The notes: generated from the letters alone by a model not told the origin. DNA of 64,000 bases from Trichodelitschia bisporula (GCA_010356995.1 ML996687.1:373803-437802), one strand, 5' to 3'; numbered from the stretch's first letter, positions 11,293 to 23,479 are shown. Program-made: numbers and translations.

Positions 11293-14200
11293 ATGAATCC
11301 CGACGGTTACCCCCGGGGGATGGTTATGGGCGGTATACCCATGGGCCAGGAGTCCAGTGTCCAGCCTCATATTCGGCAACAACTGTTGGTGCGCTTCCAA
11401 AAGCAGGCGTCGGCCTACCCTCCCCAGGCCTGGCAGTCGACTCTCTCACCCCAGGATCGCCTCACAAATATCTTCCAACTGTTAGTTCGCACGTCGACTT
11501 TCGTGCTTTCTCGTATATAGCTAACACGTCTAGCTTTACTTTATACCAGCTAGCCAAGCCTGAACTGAATGCACAGGACTCTTTCCGACACAGCGCGAAT
11601 ATCGAAACCGATAGGTTCGGCAAGGCCGATTCGAAGGTTTGCAGCATCCGTTATCCACCCCTCTAGCTTACTGACGCCCATTGCAGGTCACCTATCAAAA
11701 TGAATTAAAGAAGCTGTTGCAGATTTTGACGGAGGCGCGAACTCGACAAGCACAAAATGGGATGGGTATGGGTCCTGTTAATGGCCAGCAACCGGGAATG
11801 GGCGGTCAACAACAGCCGATGGGAGGGCCGGGCATGATGGGAGGCGCACCGATGCAGTCGACGATATCAGGTCAAGGCCCGCAGGTTCACCAGCATTTCC
11901 CCCCGCAACTCCAACGACCCATGCAGCCCTCGCCGATCCCTGCGAGCAACAACGCTGTGCCGGAGATGCCGAATATGGCCACAACCCATCAAGTTCCACA
12001 ACAGCAACAAGCCCAGCAGCCATCCCAGAGACCAATGCCGCCACTGACGGCCGCGGAAAATCAGCAGGTGAATAACGCGGCGCAGAGGATGTACAACGCT
12101 CTCGATGCGACAATGAAGGAGCGCATCATGCTCGCCTTTCGCCAGCACTCACCCGAACGCCAGCAACACCTTGCCCAACGGTTCCGGGATCCGTATATGG
12201 CTTATTGTCTCCAGCAGGCTCAGCACAAGTTCATGGAAGCCAAAGCAGCCGGACTTCGAGGTCCGCCCAATGCTGGCGGAAGCGGAATGCCGGTGCAAAA
12301 CCAGATGCCACAGCGGCCCACGCAGCAGCTCCCCGGCGGTCAAGGGATGCACGGACAGGAGGTTGATTTTGCGCAATTTCAGGGCCAACAGGCAGATGCC
12401 ATCCGTTCGCAGGACGCCGGCCAAATGGTAGTCCCGGCGAGTAACAATACCAGCCTGACGCCGCAGCTAGGCAGCTTGCCGCTCAGTATGGGCCCAAGCG
12501 TCCAAGCGCCCCCCACGCCCAACCAGATGGTTAGCATGGGCCAGCGACCACAGCTTTTTGGGCCGCAACATCCGGCAATGGCGCAAACGCCTCAAATGCA
12601 GGCTCGGGCCCATGCCCAGGCTCATCAGCAAGCTCAGGCGCAGGCCCATCAACAAGCCCAGGCGCAAGCACAGCATCAAGCACAGGCGCAAGCTCAGGCA
12701 CAAGCTCAGGCACAAGCTCAGGCACAAGCTCAGGCACAAGCTCAGGCACAAGCTCAGGCACAAGCNNNNNNNNNNNNNNNNNNNNCAAGCTCAGGCACAA
12801 GCTCAGGCACAAGCTCAGGCACAAGCTCAGGCACAAGCTCAGGCACAAGCTCAGGCACAAGCGCAGGCGGCCCATGTGCAAGCTCAGGTTCAGGCGCAAG
12901 CCCAATCTCAGGCTCAGGCCCAGCTGAATCAGAACAACCGCGCCCAGATGATGCAATCCGGACAGCAGATCAATATGCAGCGGACCATGGGAACGCCTGG
13001 CCCCCAGGTCAACACGATGCCTTTGATGACTCAGCCAACCGCCACGAATCCCCCGCTACCCGGCAGACCTCAGCAGCCTCAGGGCATTCAAACGGCCTTG
13101 AACCCCTTTGGCCCGAACGGTCAACAAGGGATGCAGCCGATGCGGCAGTTGCCTGCATATCTCCAGCAGTTTACCCCCGATATTCGTAATCAGTTAGCCA
13201 CCATGCCCGATGAGCAATACCGTCAGGCTCTCGAAAAGCTCAGCGCCGTGCGTACAGGAATGCCCATGGGCCAAGGTCGCCCTTCAGCCATGGGTCCTCA
13301 GAATCCGGCTCAGGGGCAGCTCATGGGCCAGGGTGACCAGCAAGTCGGACGCGGACAAGCACTCCAGCCACCTCAGATGCAACCCGGGATGATAGGCCCG
13401 CAGGGAATGGGTAGAGGGATGCCTCCGGGGATGATGTCTCGTCCGATGCCGCCAGAAGTCATGGCTCTCATGGATCAGCGTCCAATTCTGCCCAATATGT
13501 TCAAACAGCTACCAGAAGGCATTCGAGTATGGGGCCAGTTGAAGGCACTGCTCTCGCAGAATCCGACGGCCATTCCGGGATTGGACCCGTCGCGGATCCC
13601 ACAGCTGCAGGCTCTTCACTATAACAGGTTGATCCAGGTTCAAGAGGCACAGCGACAGCAGCAGAATGCAATGAACTCCCAGCAGCAGCAGCATCGGGAG
13701 CTGCAGCTGCAGCATCAAAACGCCATGAACGCCCAGCAGGCTGCGAACCAAGGCCCGAATCCTCTAGGAATGGCCTCTGCTGGCCCCGCTCCGCCTGCGC
13801 AGATGGTTCCTCAGCAAGGTTCTCGGATGGGCATTCAAGCCATACCGGGAGCGTTTCCTGGCAACATGTCCATGCCTGCCGTCAGCGCACAAGACCTCCA
13901 GGCCGTAAGGATGAAGAACCCGCAGATGAACAACATATCGGACGAAGCGCTTCGCCAACGCCTCATGCATCACAGGCTCCAGGCGATGCGCTTGAATCAG
14001 CAACAGCGACCCGGACCCCCCCCCCAGCAACCACAGCCGATGCCCCCGCATGGGCAACGCTTTAGAGCACCACCCCATGGGCCTCCTCCTGCACCGCAGG
14101 TTCAGCATTCACCTCCAGCGCACGTCTCGCAGTCCCAACCGGCGCCTCCCAAGATGCAGGCAGCTTCTCAAGGCCAACCGCAGCGCCAGCAACAGCAGTC

Positions 14201-16037
14201 CACACCTGCGACTCGGGCCACTCCGCAGATGCCGCCCCAGCAGCTGCAGGCTCCGCCTCAGATGCATGCTCAACCGCAGAGGCCGCTAAAGCGGCCTGCT
14301 CCATCTGATGATGTTATAGATCTCTCCGAATCACAGCAGTCTCCGGTACAAGCTCCTACCATGCAGCAAACCAAGTCGCAGCCCCCCGCCGCTTCGCAGT
14401 CGGGACAGAAGCCCAGGCCCGCCCCTGAATTAGAACAGCGCTTGAAGGAGATCATCAATGAGATGGCGAACGCCGTCAGAGCCCAGCGTGAAGTCAAGTT
14501 GTCTCAGGAAGACCGTAACAGCATGGAGCAGCGCATCGCAGAATCCAAGGAGTACCTTCGTGCAAGTTCGAACATCATCAGGATGTTCTTCTTGGGATCC
14601 GGAAATGAGGCTATGACGAAGCGCTACACACAGTGCCGCCTGTTGCTGGAGTCAAGTATTGACGTCAATACTTATAAGCTGCGCGATGTTGTCCGCTTCG
14701 ACTCGAAGATGATGGACAATCTCATCCTCAATATGAAGCACTTCATCACCCAGGTGCAGTCTATGGTGCGCACGCGAGCGAATGCTCAAGGTGCCCCGCA
14801 GCCGCAGTTGTCTGGTCCGCCGAGCACTTCTGCACCGGAGCAGCTGGTCAAGCAGCCGGAGGCCAACTCGAGCCAGCAACCGCAACCTCCGCAGGGGCAA
14901 GCCACAGCCCCTCGTTCACGAAACAGTGCGAAACCTCCGGCTGCACCAACCGTAGGCCCAGGCCAGCACTCGTTCTTTCCAGGCGTCCACTCGCCTCAGG
15001 GCGTACCTCAGTATGATTCGGGAGCTCGGGCGCTTACCCAGGACCAGCTCAAAATGCCTGCTACCAAGAAGCAAAAGACAGCTACTGGGTCCATTCCAGT
15101 CAGTGCCAGCTCGACGCCCACGATTCCGTCAACGTCGCCTCAGGTCGGGAAGGCGCTGTCCCCCACTCAAAAGCGGCAGCAAGTATCCACTGCGAACGCT
15201 CAGGGGTCAAAACCCGCCCCCCTGCCATTCAAATGCACGGAGCCAGGCTGCGACCGAAGCTTCGAGACGGATGATAGACTTGCCCAGCACAAGCAGGAAT
15301 CCCATGTGCCAGATGATCCGTCGAAATATCTGGAGAGAACTGCAAATGCTCTTGGTCTTAACCCCGATGGTACAGCCAAAGCACGTTCAGATAAGGTTCT
15401 GTCTGCTACAAGACCCTCTAACACCAAGTCCTCACAGACTCATTCAATGGATCGCACTCCCACCCAGCCTGGTACTAAGGGCTCTCCGGCGGCAGCGAAC
15501 TTACAAAAGCCTGGGCAGCAGGGCACTCAGAAGCCGGCTGGCACTACTGCTGATGGCAAGCCTGCAAAGACTGAGGTTGGGCCCGGCGCGACTTCTTCAG
15601 ACCCTCTCGATGTGGATGACCCTTGGAAGGACAGCAGCGTTCAGAAAGGCGAACTCAACGAACTGTTCGGTCCAATTGACAACCTCCTAAGGGGTGAATG
15701 GGACATCCAACCGGAGACCTCGGATTTCAGTCCCGAAACGGACAGTACCGCCACCCCGGAGGGGAGCCGATGGCTTACGATCGATGGGATGGAGGTTCCG
15801 CTGGACGACTATGGTTTCGCTCCATACTCGGAGGTATCAAGTTGGATGTCGGGGATTGATCCGAGCAGTAGCAGTGCTCTCTTCTACACCGGCGACGTGC
15901 CGGAGGAGGTTATGTTCCGAATCGACCCCGGGGCGGACTTGACCGACATCAACTCTCTGATCCCGCCCGACGATACGATGGCCAAGGAGACGCTTGCTTA
16001 TATGAATTGGGATCTGGATGGTGGTATAATTCTCTGA
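11293..16037 (+). CDS. MED15: Mediator subunit 15-like protein: KIX domain, Gln/Ala-rich middle, C2H2 finger
   Basis: Exons 11293-11480, 11534-11636 and 11687-16037; introns of 53 and 50 nt are GT-AG. The third exon is broken by 20 N (12766-12785). The N-terminus (about residues 15-115) looks like the Med15/p300 KIX domain that binds activators: three helices, with RQQLLVRFQKQA and TYQNELKKLLQILTEAR. A long disordered Gln/Pro/Met-rich middle follows. A conserved helical segment lies near 14400-14800, a C2H2 finger (C-x4-C-x12-H-x4-H) at about 15230-15310, and an acidic tail at the C-terminus. About 1,540 residues are visible plus the gap. It would act in the nucleus in the Mediator tail, linking transcription factors to RNA polymerase II. 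Reading frames on the two sides of the gap differ, but this is explained by the arbitrary gap length. Med15 assignment rests on the KIX domain and overall composition. Confidence 0.85.
12689..12857 (+). repeat. 12-bp tandem repeat coding for Gln-Ala-Gln-Ala
   Basis: Perfect copies of the unit CAAGCTCAGGCA: six before the gap (from 12689), a partial copy up to 12765, and six more after it (12786-12857), flanked by degenerate copies on both sides. All three + strand frames stay open through the unit (QAQA, KLRH, SSGT), which produces spurious overlapping open frames. Lies in the disordered region of the Med15-like protein. Confidence 0.97.
12766..12785. other. Assembly gap (20 N) inside the Med15 repeat
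   Basis: Exactly 20 N between two arrays of the same 12-bp repeat, so the assembler could not resolve the copy number. The bases before the gap end 5 nt into a unit; restoring the array needs 7+12k nt. Since 7 leaves remainder 1 on division by 3, any such length also restores the Gln-Ala reading frame, whereas 20 does not. Confidence 0.97.
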
Positions 16038-16588
16038 GTGGCTCGTCGAGCCACTTACAAGTGTTGTTTATGGATGGAAGAGGAACTGCGTTATATGATG
16101 GGGGGTATACAGGAATGGCGTTATGGAAGTGTATGGCCTACTCGGGACTTTGTACAATGTCGGAGATGGCATGTTCACGCTTTTATGGATTGATGGGCTC
16201 GAAAAAGGATGGGATTGCTTGCACAGGGGGAGCCTGATTGTTGCAAGTGGCGTTTGCGCGAAGGGCGTTTTCCTGGATTCGGGACGGATCGGTCTGGAGA
16301 CCACTGAATGTGTTTGTTTGTAATACCCCCCCCTGTTGCGAATAGTGTTTTCATGATGCGGTTCGGTGCGCGCTTGGCATACCTCATTCCCTCTGGGCAT
16401 AGAGCGGTAGTCTTGTATACTAGAGAGTGGTAGAAATGAACTGCTGCGGACATGATATTTGGTATGGTTGCAGTGAAAGTTTGACTCCCCCTCCCGTTGT
16501 GCTGCTAGACGCTATTCGCCGTCAGAGCTAAAAACTGCAGTGCTTATGATCCGTCTATCCCATGATCTGCCACCCGGAACCCACCAAC
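16038..16588. other. Convergent 3' region between Med15 and deacetylase genes
   Basis: About 550 nt shared by the 3' ends of two convergent genes. No further gene is seen. Confidence 0.5.
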
Positions 16589-17932
16589 CTACTTCCTTTC
16601 CCAAACCTTCTTCGCCGCAACCCACGTCTCCAATACCTCGCCCTCGTCATCGAGAACAACGAAATCCGCCCATCTCCCTTCCTCCAGCTTCCCGCGATCC
16701 TCCAAGCCCATCAGACCCGCCACATTCTCCGTCACGCACCGCACCGCCTCAGCCACACTGCACCCACTCCACCGCACCAAGTTTCGCACCCCCCCATCCA
16801 CGGTAATCGTGCTGCCAACCAGCGTCCGCTCCCCGTCCGCGCCGCCCTCGCCAGCCAGCCACGCCGCACCCTTCTCCTTCACCTGCTGCACCGCCCCCGT
16901 CGCCGCAGGTCCCGTGTACGCCCCATCCGGCAGGCCCGCCAGCTCCGTAGCGTCGGACACGAGGATGGCGCGGCGGGGCGCGGCGCGGTAGAGCAGCGTT
17001 GCGACCGAGGGGTGCATGTGCACGCCGTCCGCCACTATTGTGAAATACGGCGGCGGGGGGACGTGCGTCTCCGGCAGCGTGATCAGGCCCAGGAGTCCCG
17101 GGTTGCGGTGGTGCAGCGGGGCCATGGCGTTGAAGGCGTGGGTTAGGCATGTGGCGCCGACGGACAGGGCTGAGAGACCGGTGTCGAGCGGCGCGGGGGA
17201 GTGGCCGAGCGAGATGCGGGTGCCGGCTTTGGTGAGGCGGGTGATGAGGGGGTTGATCAGGGGGAGGTCGGGGGAGAGGGTGCAGAGCTTGACGTTTGGG
17301 AGGGAGGGGAGGGGGATGAGGGCGGAGAGGGGGGTGGCTTGGGGGGTGGTTAGGTGGGCTTGCGAGTGCGCGCCGCTCTTGGATGGGTGCAGGTAGGGGC
17401 CTTCGAGGTGGGCGCCGAGGAGGCTGGCGCGGGAGTCGAAGCGGCGGGGGGTGAGGGCGGGGAGGATCTGGCGGCTGGTGTTAGGGACGCGGGGGAAGCT
17501 GATAATGATACTATGAGATAATGATACTCTGGGTGAGAACGAGGAACATGAGATCTGGCTGTAGTGAGTCAAAAGTAAAAGCGCACCGCATACCTTTTGG
17601 TACGAGTCCCTTGATACGGTAGGGAGTGTGGCCCAAAATCCCGTCACACCGTGCTCCACGTAGTACTGCGCCGTGTCTTGGAGCTTGCTGGTGTACTGTG
17701 CCTCATTCTGGAAGTCCGAGAAGTGGAAGCCGTTCGCGCCGTTGGTATGAAGCTCCAGGAATCCCGGAGCGATAATGGCGTCTTCTAGATCAAAGATCTC
17801 GCCGCCAATGTAGCCGGTGCTTTGGAGAATGCGACCCGTGTCTTCGGAGACAACGAGGCGCTCGCCCTCGACGATTTCGCCATCGATGCAGAGGCGGCAG
17901 TTGGTGAGGGTGGTGAAGAAGCCGGCAGGCAT
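16589..17932 (-). CDS. nagA: N-acetylglucosamine-6-phosphate deacetylase
   Basis: Two exons, 17932-17594 and 17467-16589, encode 405 residues. The 126-nt intron (GTATGC...CCAG) is in frame and stop-free, but it encodes Ser-rich sequence absent from the family and splits the expected join before GAHLEGPYL. The enzyme hydrolyses GlcNAc-6-phosphate to glucosamine-6-phosphate and acetate during chitin and amino-sugar use. Amidohydrolase landmarks are all present: APGFLELHTNGANGFHF at the N-terminus, HLEGPYL with the metal-binding Glu, LGHSPAPL with a metal His, THAFNAMAPLHHRNPGLLG, and VSDATELAGLPDG with the catalytic Asp. The length is normal for fungal members. It is probably cytosolic. No other GlcNAc-pathway gene lies nearby, so the fungal NAG cluster is not present in this window. 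Confidence 0.93.
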   Translation of the reverse strand: MPAGFFTTLTNCRLCIDGEIVEGERLVVSEDTGRILQSTGYIGGEIFDLEDAIIAPGFLELHTNGANGFHFSDFQNEAQYTSKLQDTAQYYVEHGVTGFWATLPTVSRDSYQKVCGALLLLTHYSQISCSSFSPRVSLSHSIIISFPRVPNTSRQILPALTPRRFDSRASLLGAHLEGPYLHPSKSGAHSQAHLTTPQATPLSALIPLPSLPNVKLCTLSPDLPLINPLITRLTKAGTRISLGHSPAPLDTGLSALSVGATCLTHAFNAMAPLHHRNPGLLGLITLPETHVPPPPYFTIVADGVHMHPSVATLLYRAAPRRAILVSDATELAGLPDGAYTGPAATGAVQQVKEKGAAWLAGEGGADGERTLVGSTITVDGGVRNLVRWSGCSVAEAVRCVTENVAGLMGLEDRGKLEEGRWADFVVLDDEGEVLETWVAAKKVWERK

Positions 17933-19295
17933 CTTTGCGGGCCTTGCGGACAGTTTTCAGAAGCCAAAGCGAAGTCGAGAAGCAAATGTCAGCACAGCTG
18001 GAACGATGGCGGGGTAAGGCTAATCTTAGCTTACCAGAGATGGGTCCGTTCTAGCCCGAGTTGACGCCTGAGTTGAGGTGCAGCGGGTCAGGCACTCCCT
18101 CATGCCGATCTGGGACAAGTGGGCGCTTTTGGCTAGCGGGGGACAGTTCGTACCGTAGTGAAATGCTAGGGTGGCTGCCGAGAAACGAGAAACGCGAATG
18201 ACGTTATGGGGAGAGACGGAGAAGATATCAAAGACTTTATCGCCCGAGGGCCATCCGGTAAAGTCATCGCTGTTTCCGCCCGCAAAGACGCCCGGGCAGG
18301 GCGGCCACAACCTTTTGGGGTGGTTCTTAGCCACTTGCCCATCGAGACTCTCACATGCTACGCATACATGATGCCCCTTGACAAGCAAAGCACACTTTTT
18401 GAGCCTTACCTTCCCTTCATGAGAGTTGCACCCTTTCGAAAGTGCCTCCCTTCCCTGTCCGTGAAACTCCCACATTTTTCACGTGATTTGCGTACCGGTA
18501 CCTACACGGGTTTCCAAACTGCTACGAGAACCTGGCCTGAGATACGTCCATGACGCCTCGTCTTCAATGGTCCGATCATTATCTCAATGGCTGTAGACTT
18601 CACATTTGTAGTGGCATTACGTTCCAAGTGTTGCAGCCAGATTCAATAACTTCTTGCTTTGAGGTTGTGTGGTGGCACAAGGCTGCAATGGCAATTTGAT
18701 GAGGACAAAGCCAATGACGCAATCTAAGGCTGGCAGGCCGTTCTATTCCAAGCCACGGCGTCCACACATGCACGACACGCACGACACGCCCGACACGCCA
18801 ACAACGATCATTGGGCAAAAGACGAGATCCGGGAAGAATATTAATATAGCAAGGAAGGTATCCATCGTACGCTGCGTACATCCGTACAGAAAGATTCCCT
18901 ATGCTCGATTCCGCTACACCGCCTGCATCTTCCCAGCCAGTTGTCGAAGGAACACCCCTTTTTGCCCATCCCCGTTTGCCCACCCCCGTTTCAGCTGCGC
19001 ACAGGCCCACATCCATGACGTCGCTGTCTTGGGGTACAGCAGAAACGTCGATCAATGCTGCATTAGTGCAAGAAGATCGCAATCCAAGTTTTGTTGTGTG
19101 GAGCTTCCATCTGCCCCTCCACATCTAAATGAACCCCGCCGCTTCTGCTGTACTTTTGACCTCTGAATAGCTTCTTCCTCCTTGTGAATTGACCTCATTC
19201 ACATCAGAGCTTGTTTGCTCCTCACCTCCCTCCCACTCCTCCACCTCACACCACCCCACTCTCTCGCTTAGTGCCTTTGTGCAGCAACCCTAGCA
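17933..19295. other. Divergent promoter region, deacetylase and Mug190-like genes
   Basis: About 1.36 kb between two divergently transcribed genes. No coding sequence is recognisable. It contains a short imperfect CGACACGCA repeat at about 18775-18800, and a CACGTG E-box at about 18480. Confidence 0.5.
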
Positions 19296-22200
19296 ATGGC
19301 GGACGATCAGCAGCAGACCACCGCCCCCGGCGGCTACTACTCCGGCCGCAACCCCATTCCCACGGTCAGCAAGTTCATGGAACGACTCGACAGGGACAAA
19401 AAATCACGAGATCAAGAGATTGATGATCAAACGCGTTCGGCCAAGAAGTCACATCAAAAGCCCGCGAATGGTAACGCTATGCCGCACAACCAGGCGCCCC
19501 GGCCAAAGAAGCAGGAGACGGTGACGGATCCAGTGACTGGAAATCAGGTTGTGATTGAGAATGCGAAGAAGTCTCAGCTCGGTCTTGTTGAGAACCCGGT
19601 GGTGAGTATCGTCGCAGCGAACGCCATGGGTTGAGCTAAGTGTACAGCTTTCCGTGCCAAATGCCAATCTGGGCAAAGACACTCCAGTAAAAACCGAGGC
19701 GTCGCAGTCGAACCCCGAGTACAAGGAGAAGCAGGACATCACAGCGCCACCGGACCCCGTTGTAGATGGAAGCACATCAGACGTACCCATCCGTGGTGAA
19801 AAGACAAACGTTCTCTTCCACCCTACCCCTTCAGTCAGTTACGAGCCTACCTTTGCTCGTCTCGAAAAGCAGGCTGGAGCTGTTTGCGTTGCGATCCTAA
19901 TCGCCGTTGTCGCACTTGGGAAGACTTTCGGTGGATCGTTCAAGGGTCTCATTCCATTGGCTATGTGCGTCTCATCTGGAGTGTGGTTGTGGATGAAGGA
20001 AGTGGTTCGCAGTGGACGTGAGGTAGAGTGGGAGAGTGAAAAGGAGCGCGGCCAAACAGTATGATTATCCACGTCAAAGGGTGCATACTTGCTAACTAGA
20101 TAGGCAACGGCAAACCTTCTTCCGGAGTCGGTCGAGTGGCTCAACACGCTGCTCGGCGTTGTGTGGGGTCTCATCAATCCGGACATGTTCCAGGGCGTGG
20201 CCGATACCCTCGAAGATGTGATGCAGGCTTCGGTTCCCGGGGTCATTGAGAACGTGCGCGTGGCCGAGATCAATCAAGGCACCAACCCAATCCGCATCTT
20301 GAGCCTGAGGGCTCTGCCGGACTCGCATATGGGGGACATGAAGAAGGCGATTCACGAGGAAAACAAGAAGAGACTGGACCCTCAGGAAGCAGCTGCGGAC
20401 GAAGAAGGCGGCGATTTCTACAATCTGGAAGTCAGCTTCGCATATCATGCCGCACCGACGGGCAAGCGCGCTTCGGACAAGGCTAGGAACATGCATATGC
20501 AGCTTGTCTTCTACCTTGGAATCAAGGGACTTTTCGGCGTCCCGCTCCCCATCTTCGTCGAGCTACAAGGCCTTGTCGGTACGGTCCGCTTGCGGTTGAA
20601 CATGACGCCGGAGCCACCCTTCCTCAAGAATCTCACCTTCACCCTGATGGGGGTTCCGCATGTCCAGGCCGGATGCATCCCTATGCTGGAGAAAGGCGTC
20701 AACATTCTGAATCTCCCCCTCATTTCAAACTTCGTCAACTATGCCATCGGAGCGGCTGCGAGCATGTATGTGGCGCCAAAGTCCATGATGATTGATCTCC
20801 GCGCCATTCTTCAAGGAGACGATATCCAGAAAGACGTCCAGGCTCTGGGAGTACTCTGGATCCGGATTCACCGCGCCGTCGGCCTCAGCAAGCAAGATAA
20901 GCGTGGGAGCAAGCATGGCGGTAGTGATCCCTATATCACACTGGCCTTCTCCAAATATGGCAAGCCCATGTACTGCACGCGCGTCATTACTGATGACCTG
21001 AACCCGATTTGGGAAGAGACGGCCGCGCTCTTGGTTACCCCGGAACTTGTCAAGGCCGATGAGAACTTGAGTGTCGAACTTTGGGACTCTGACCGTCACA
21101 GTGCGGATGACATTGTCGGCAAGATCGAATTGTCGATGCAAAAGATGATCCAGCACCCAGGAAAGATGTATCCCCAAGTCTCCAAGCTCTCTGGATTGGA
21201 TGCTGGTAGCGACATGCCGGGTGAGCTGCACTGGGAGATTGGATATTTTGGCAAGCCGCACTTCCGACCAGCACTCCGGACTGACGGCAAGGACACCACG
21301 CTCGCACCAGAATTGCGTGACCGCCCCGACTTGCAAGACGACAAGGGCGTGGCCAACACCGCTCAGGATGACGCTGTTCAACACACTCCGCCAGACCCTC
21401 TCTGGCCGAGTGGCATTTGCAGCGTCATCGTTCATCAGATTGTCAGCTTGGAACTCGAGAACATCAAGGGTAGCGTTGGGAACCGTAAAGGCCGTGAGTA
21501 TGAGCCTGCTAAAGGGTACGGCGAAAACAGGGAGGAAACTGGAGGAAACTTGCCTACCAGCTACTGCACGATACTCTTTAACGACGAAATGGTAAGCCTA
21601 CTAGCTTGGTTATTGGCATGTATTAACACTCACTTCCAGGTATACCGTACGCGTGCGAAGGCTGTTAGCAGTTCTCCCATTTTCAATGCGGGCACGGAGC
21701 GCTTCGTTCGTGACTGGAGGTCGGCCTTGATTACCGTCACCGTTCGGGACTCGCGCAACAGAGAACATGACCCTGTTCTAGGAGTCGTTCCTCTGAAGCT
21801 CTCGGACGTCTTGGATACCAGCTCTCAAGTCACTCGGTGGTATCCACTTGATGGTGGCATTGGCTTCGGTCGCATCAGAATCTCTCTCCTCTTTCGGAGT
21901 GTCGAAACCCGTCTGCCGCCCAACCTTTTGGGCTGGGATGTGGGTACCTTCGAGTTTACGTCCGATCGTATCATTGCCACCAATTACACCCGCAATGCGA
22001 AAATAAAGATGCGGACCGGTGGCAGTATCGGCTCCATTCCCAGCAAATTATGTCATCCGCTCGAGGAAGGCGATGGCCAGTATTGGGATGTGGCGGCGCA
22101 GGACGAACAAGGAAAGAGTGTCCGCCTTCCAGTTAAGTACCGCTACCGCTCACCCGTTGTGTTTGAGTTGCATGGGGCGGGCAAGCGCAAGGCTGATGCC

Positions 22201-23158
22201 TACGCCGTTGTTTGGCTTCATCACCTGATCGACAACGAGGACACCCCTATCAACATTCCCATCTGGACTACCAAGCATCCGAAGCGCCTCACTCAGAATT
22301 ATATCACCGAGGCTAATGGGAACAATGAGGTCGGGCTTGAGGATCTGAAGGAAGTCGGCCGGCTGCAGTTCCACGCTCGGTTCAAGGCAGGCATGGACCA
22401 GTCGCACGAGGCTTTCATCTCCGACAACACTTCGCGGGAGACCTACGAGACCTGGGAAGCTTGCTTTGCAGAGGGTGTGCGGACGCATCGCGTCGACAAG
22501 GAGATGCCTGAATTGGTGCAGCAGCTGCATGAGAAATCGCTGACCGAGGGTCGCGATTTACTCAAGAGTGTGCCTATGGAGGAGCAGAAGAAGTGGCTGG
22601 CCAAGGACGGGTCGGACTGGTCCGGTGCGTTCGGGGAAGATCCCAAGGCGTATATGGACTGGAAGGGCGTGAAGCGGCGGGAGCCGGGTGCTGAGCCTCC
22701 TTTCCGCGACCCGTACCACCCCGAGGACCGTCCCGGAGAAGAGGATGAGGATGAAGATGAGGGAAGCGACAGCGGCAGCAGTGTCGATCTGGGCATCAAG
22801 GATGCTGATAACAGCCCGGAGGATATCCAGAATGAACACTCGGCTGCTGGAGAGGGCCGTGAGAGCATGAGTACCGCCGATACCGAATTGACAAATACTA
22901 CGAGCCAGAGCAGCACCGGGCGGTCAGGAAACGCGGCGAACAAGCGGTCGGAGGCGCGCAAGCACCGGGGACTGATGCAGTGGAAGCCGGCACGGAACGT
23001 GAAGTTCGCAAAAGATGAAAGCAAGCTTGGTTTGCGGAAGTTGAAGAGCAAGATCACCGGCGGCTTGGATGGGAGGCAGCCTGGGGTTGAGACTGGTAAG
23101 TTCCTCTTGCTTTGGTCCTCGAATGCGTTACTAATGATATACAGAAACCGGGAGCTAG
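19296..23158 (+). CDS. mug190: Mug190-like SMP/C2-domain lipid-transfer protein (tricalbin/E-Syt type)
   Basis: Five exons, 19296-19601, 19648-20058, 20104-21591, 21640-23095 and 23145-23158, encode 1224 residues. All introns are GT-AG, 45-49 nt, and phases agree. An N-terminal basic region is followed by a hydrophobic hairpin (about residues 175-225) that should anchor it in the ER. Next comes an SMP domain (about 245-460; VEWLNTLLGVVWGLINPDMF, then SVPGVIENVRV), the lipid-binding fold of tricalbins and extended synaptotagmins. A C2 domain follows (about 485-600; LWIRIHRAVGLSKQD, GGSDPYI, DLNPIWEE) with a second, more diverged C2-like region (about 690-830). The C-terminus is acidic and basic by turns. 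It likely moves lipids at ER-plasma membrane contact sites. Resembles fission yeast Mug190. The last intron is preferred over read-through because it has a branch site and ends the protein at a normal stop. Confidence 0.9.
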
Positions 23159-23479
23159 TGGTAGGAGCGTGGTGTTTCCTGATTGTTTTCTCTTCACGCA
23201 CCTGAGGAGATCTGGAGAGTGGCGGGTGTCTCTGCAAAACTGATGTTGCTACGAAGTAACGCTTGAGGATATAGCTAATGGTCGATGGCAGCTGTCGTCG
23301 TCACTGCTGGGTTGAATGGTCGAAGCGTGATGACTTATTGGAAGCAAAACCTATCAATAGTATCTAGCTCAAAATCATGATTGACGCCGGTGCCGATAGT
23401 CTTAAGGCCCATTTTGCTAGCTCGGACCGTCCGCCGGCTTATATGCGAACTCGCCCCGAGCGCTAAATCTCATCGCAAC
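23159..23479. other. Spacer, no gene seen
   Basis: Holds the 3' UTR of the Mug190-like gene and nothing else that I can recognise. Confidence 0.5.

Noticed and set aside
12467-12956. Minus-strand open frames of Leu/Cys/Ser or Pro/Glu/Leu/Val repeats
   Set aside because: They are the complement of the Gln-Ala repeat and stay open only because the repeat unit lacks stops in those frames.
11681-13189. A 502-residue open frame ending soon after the 12-bp repeat, with a second, longer frame beginning inside it
   Set aside because: Both belong to one Med15 protein; the frame change is created by the arbitrary 20-N gap, since repeat phase predicts a frame-preserving length.
23096-23205. Read-through end of the Mug190-like protein to a stop near 23205
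   Set aside because: A 49-nt intron with good donor, branch site and acceptor fits better and ends the protein at 23158.
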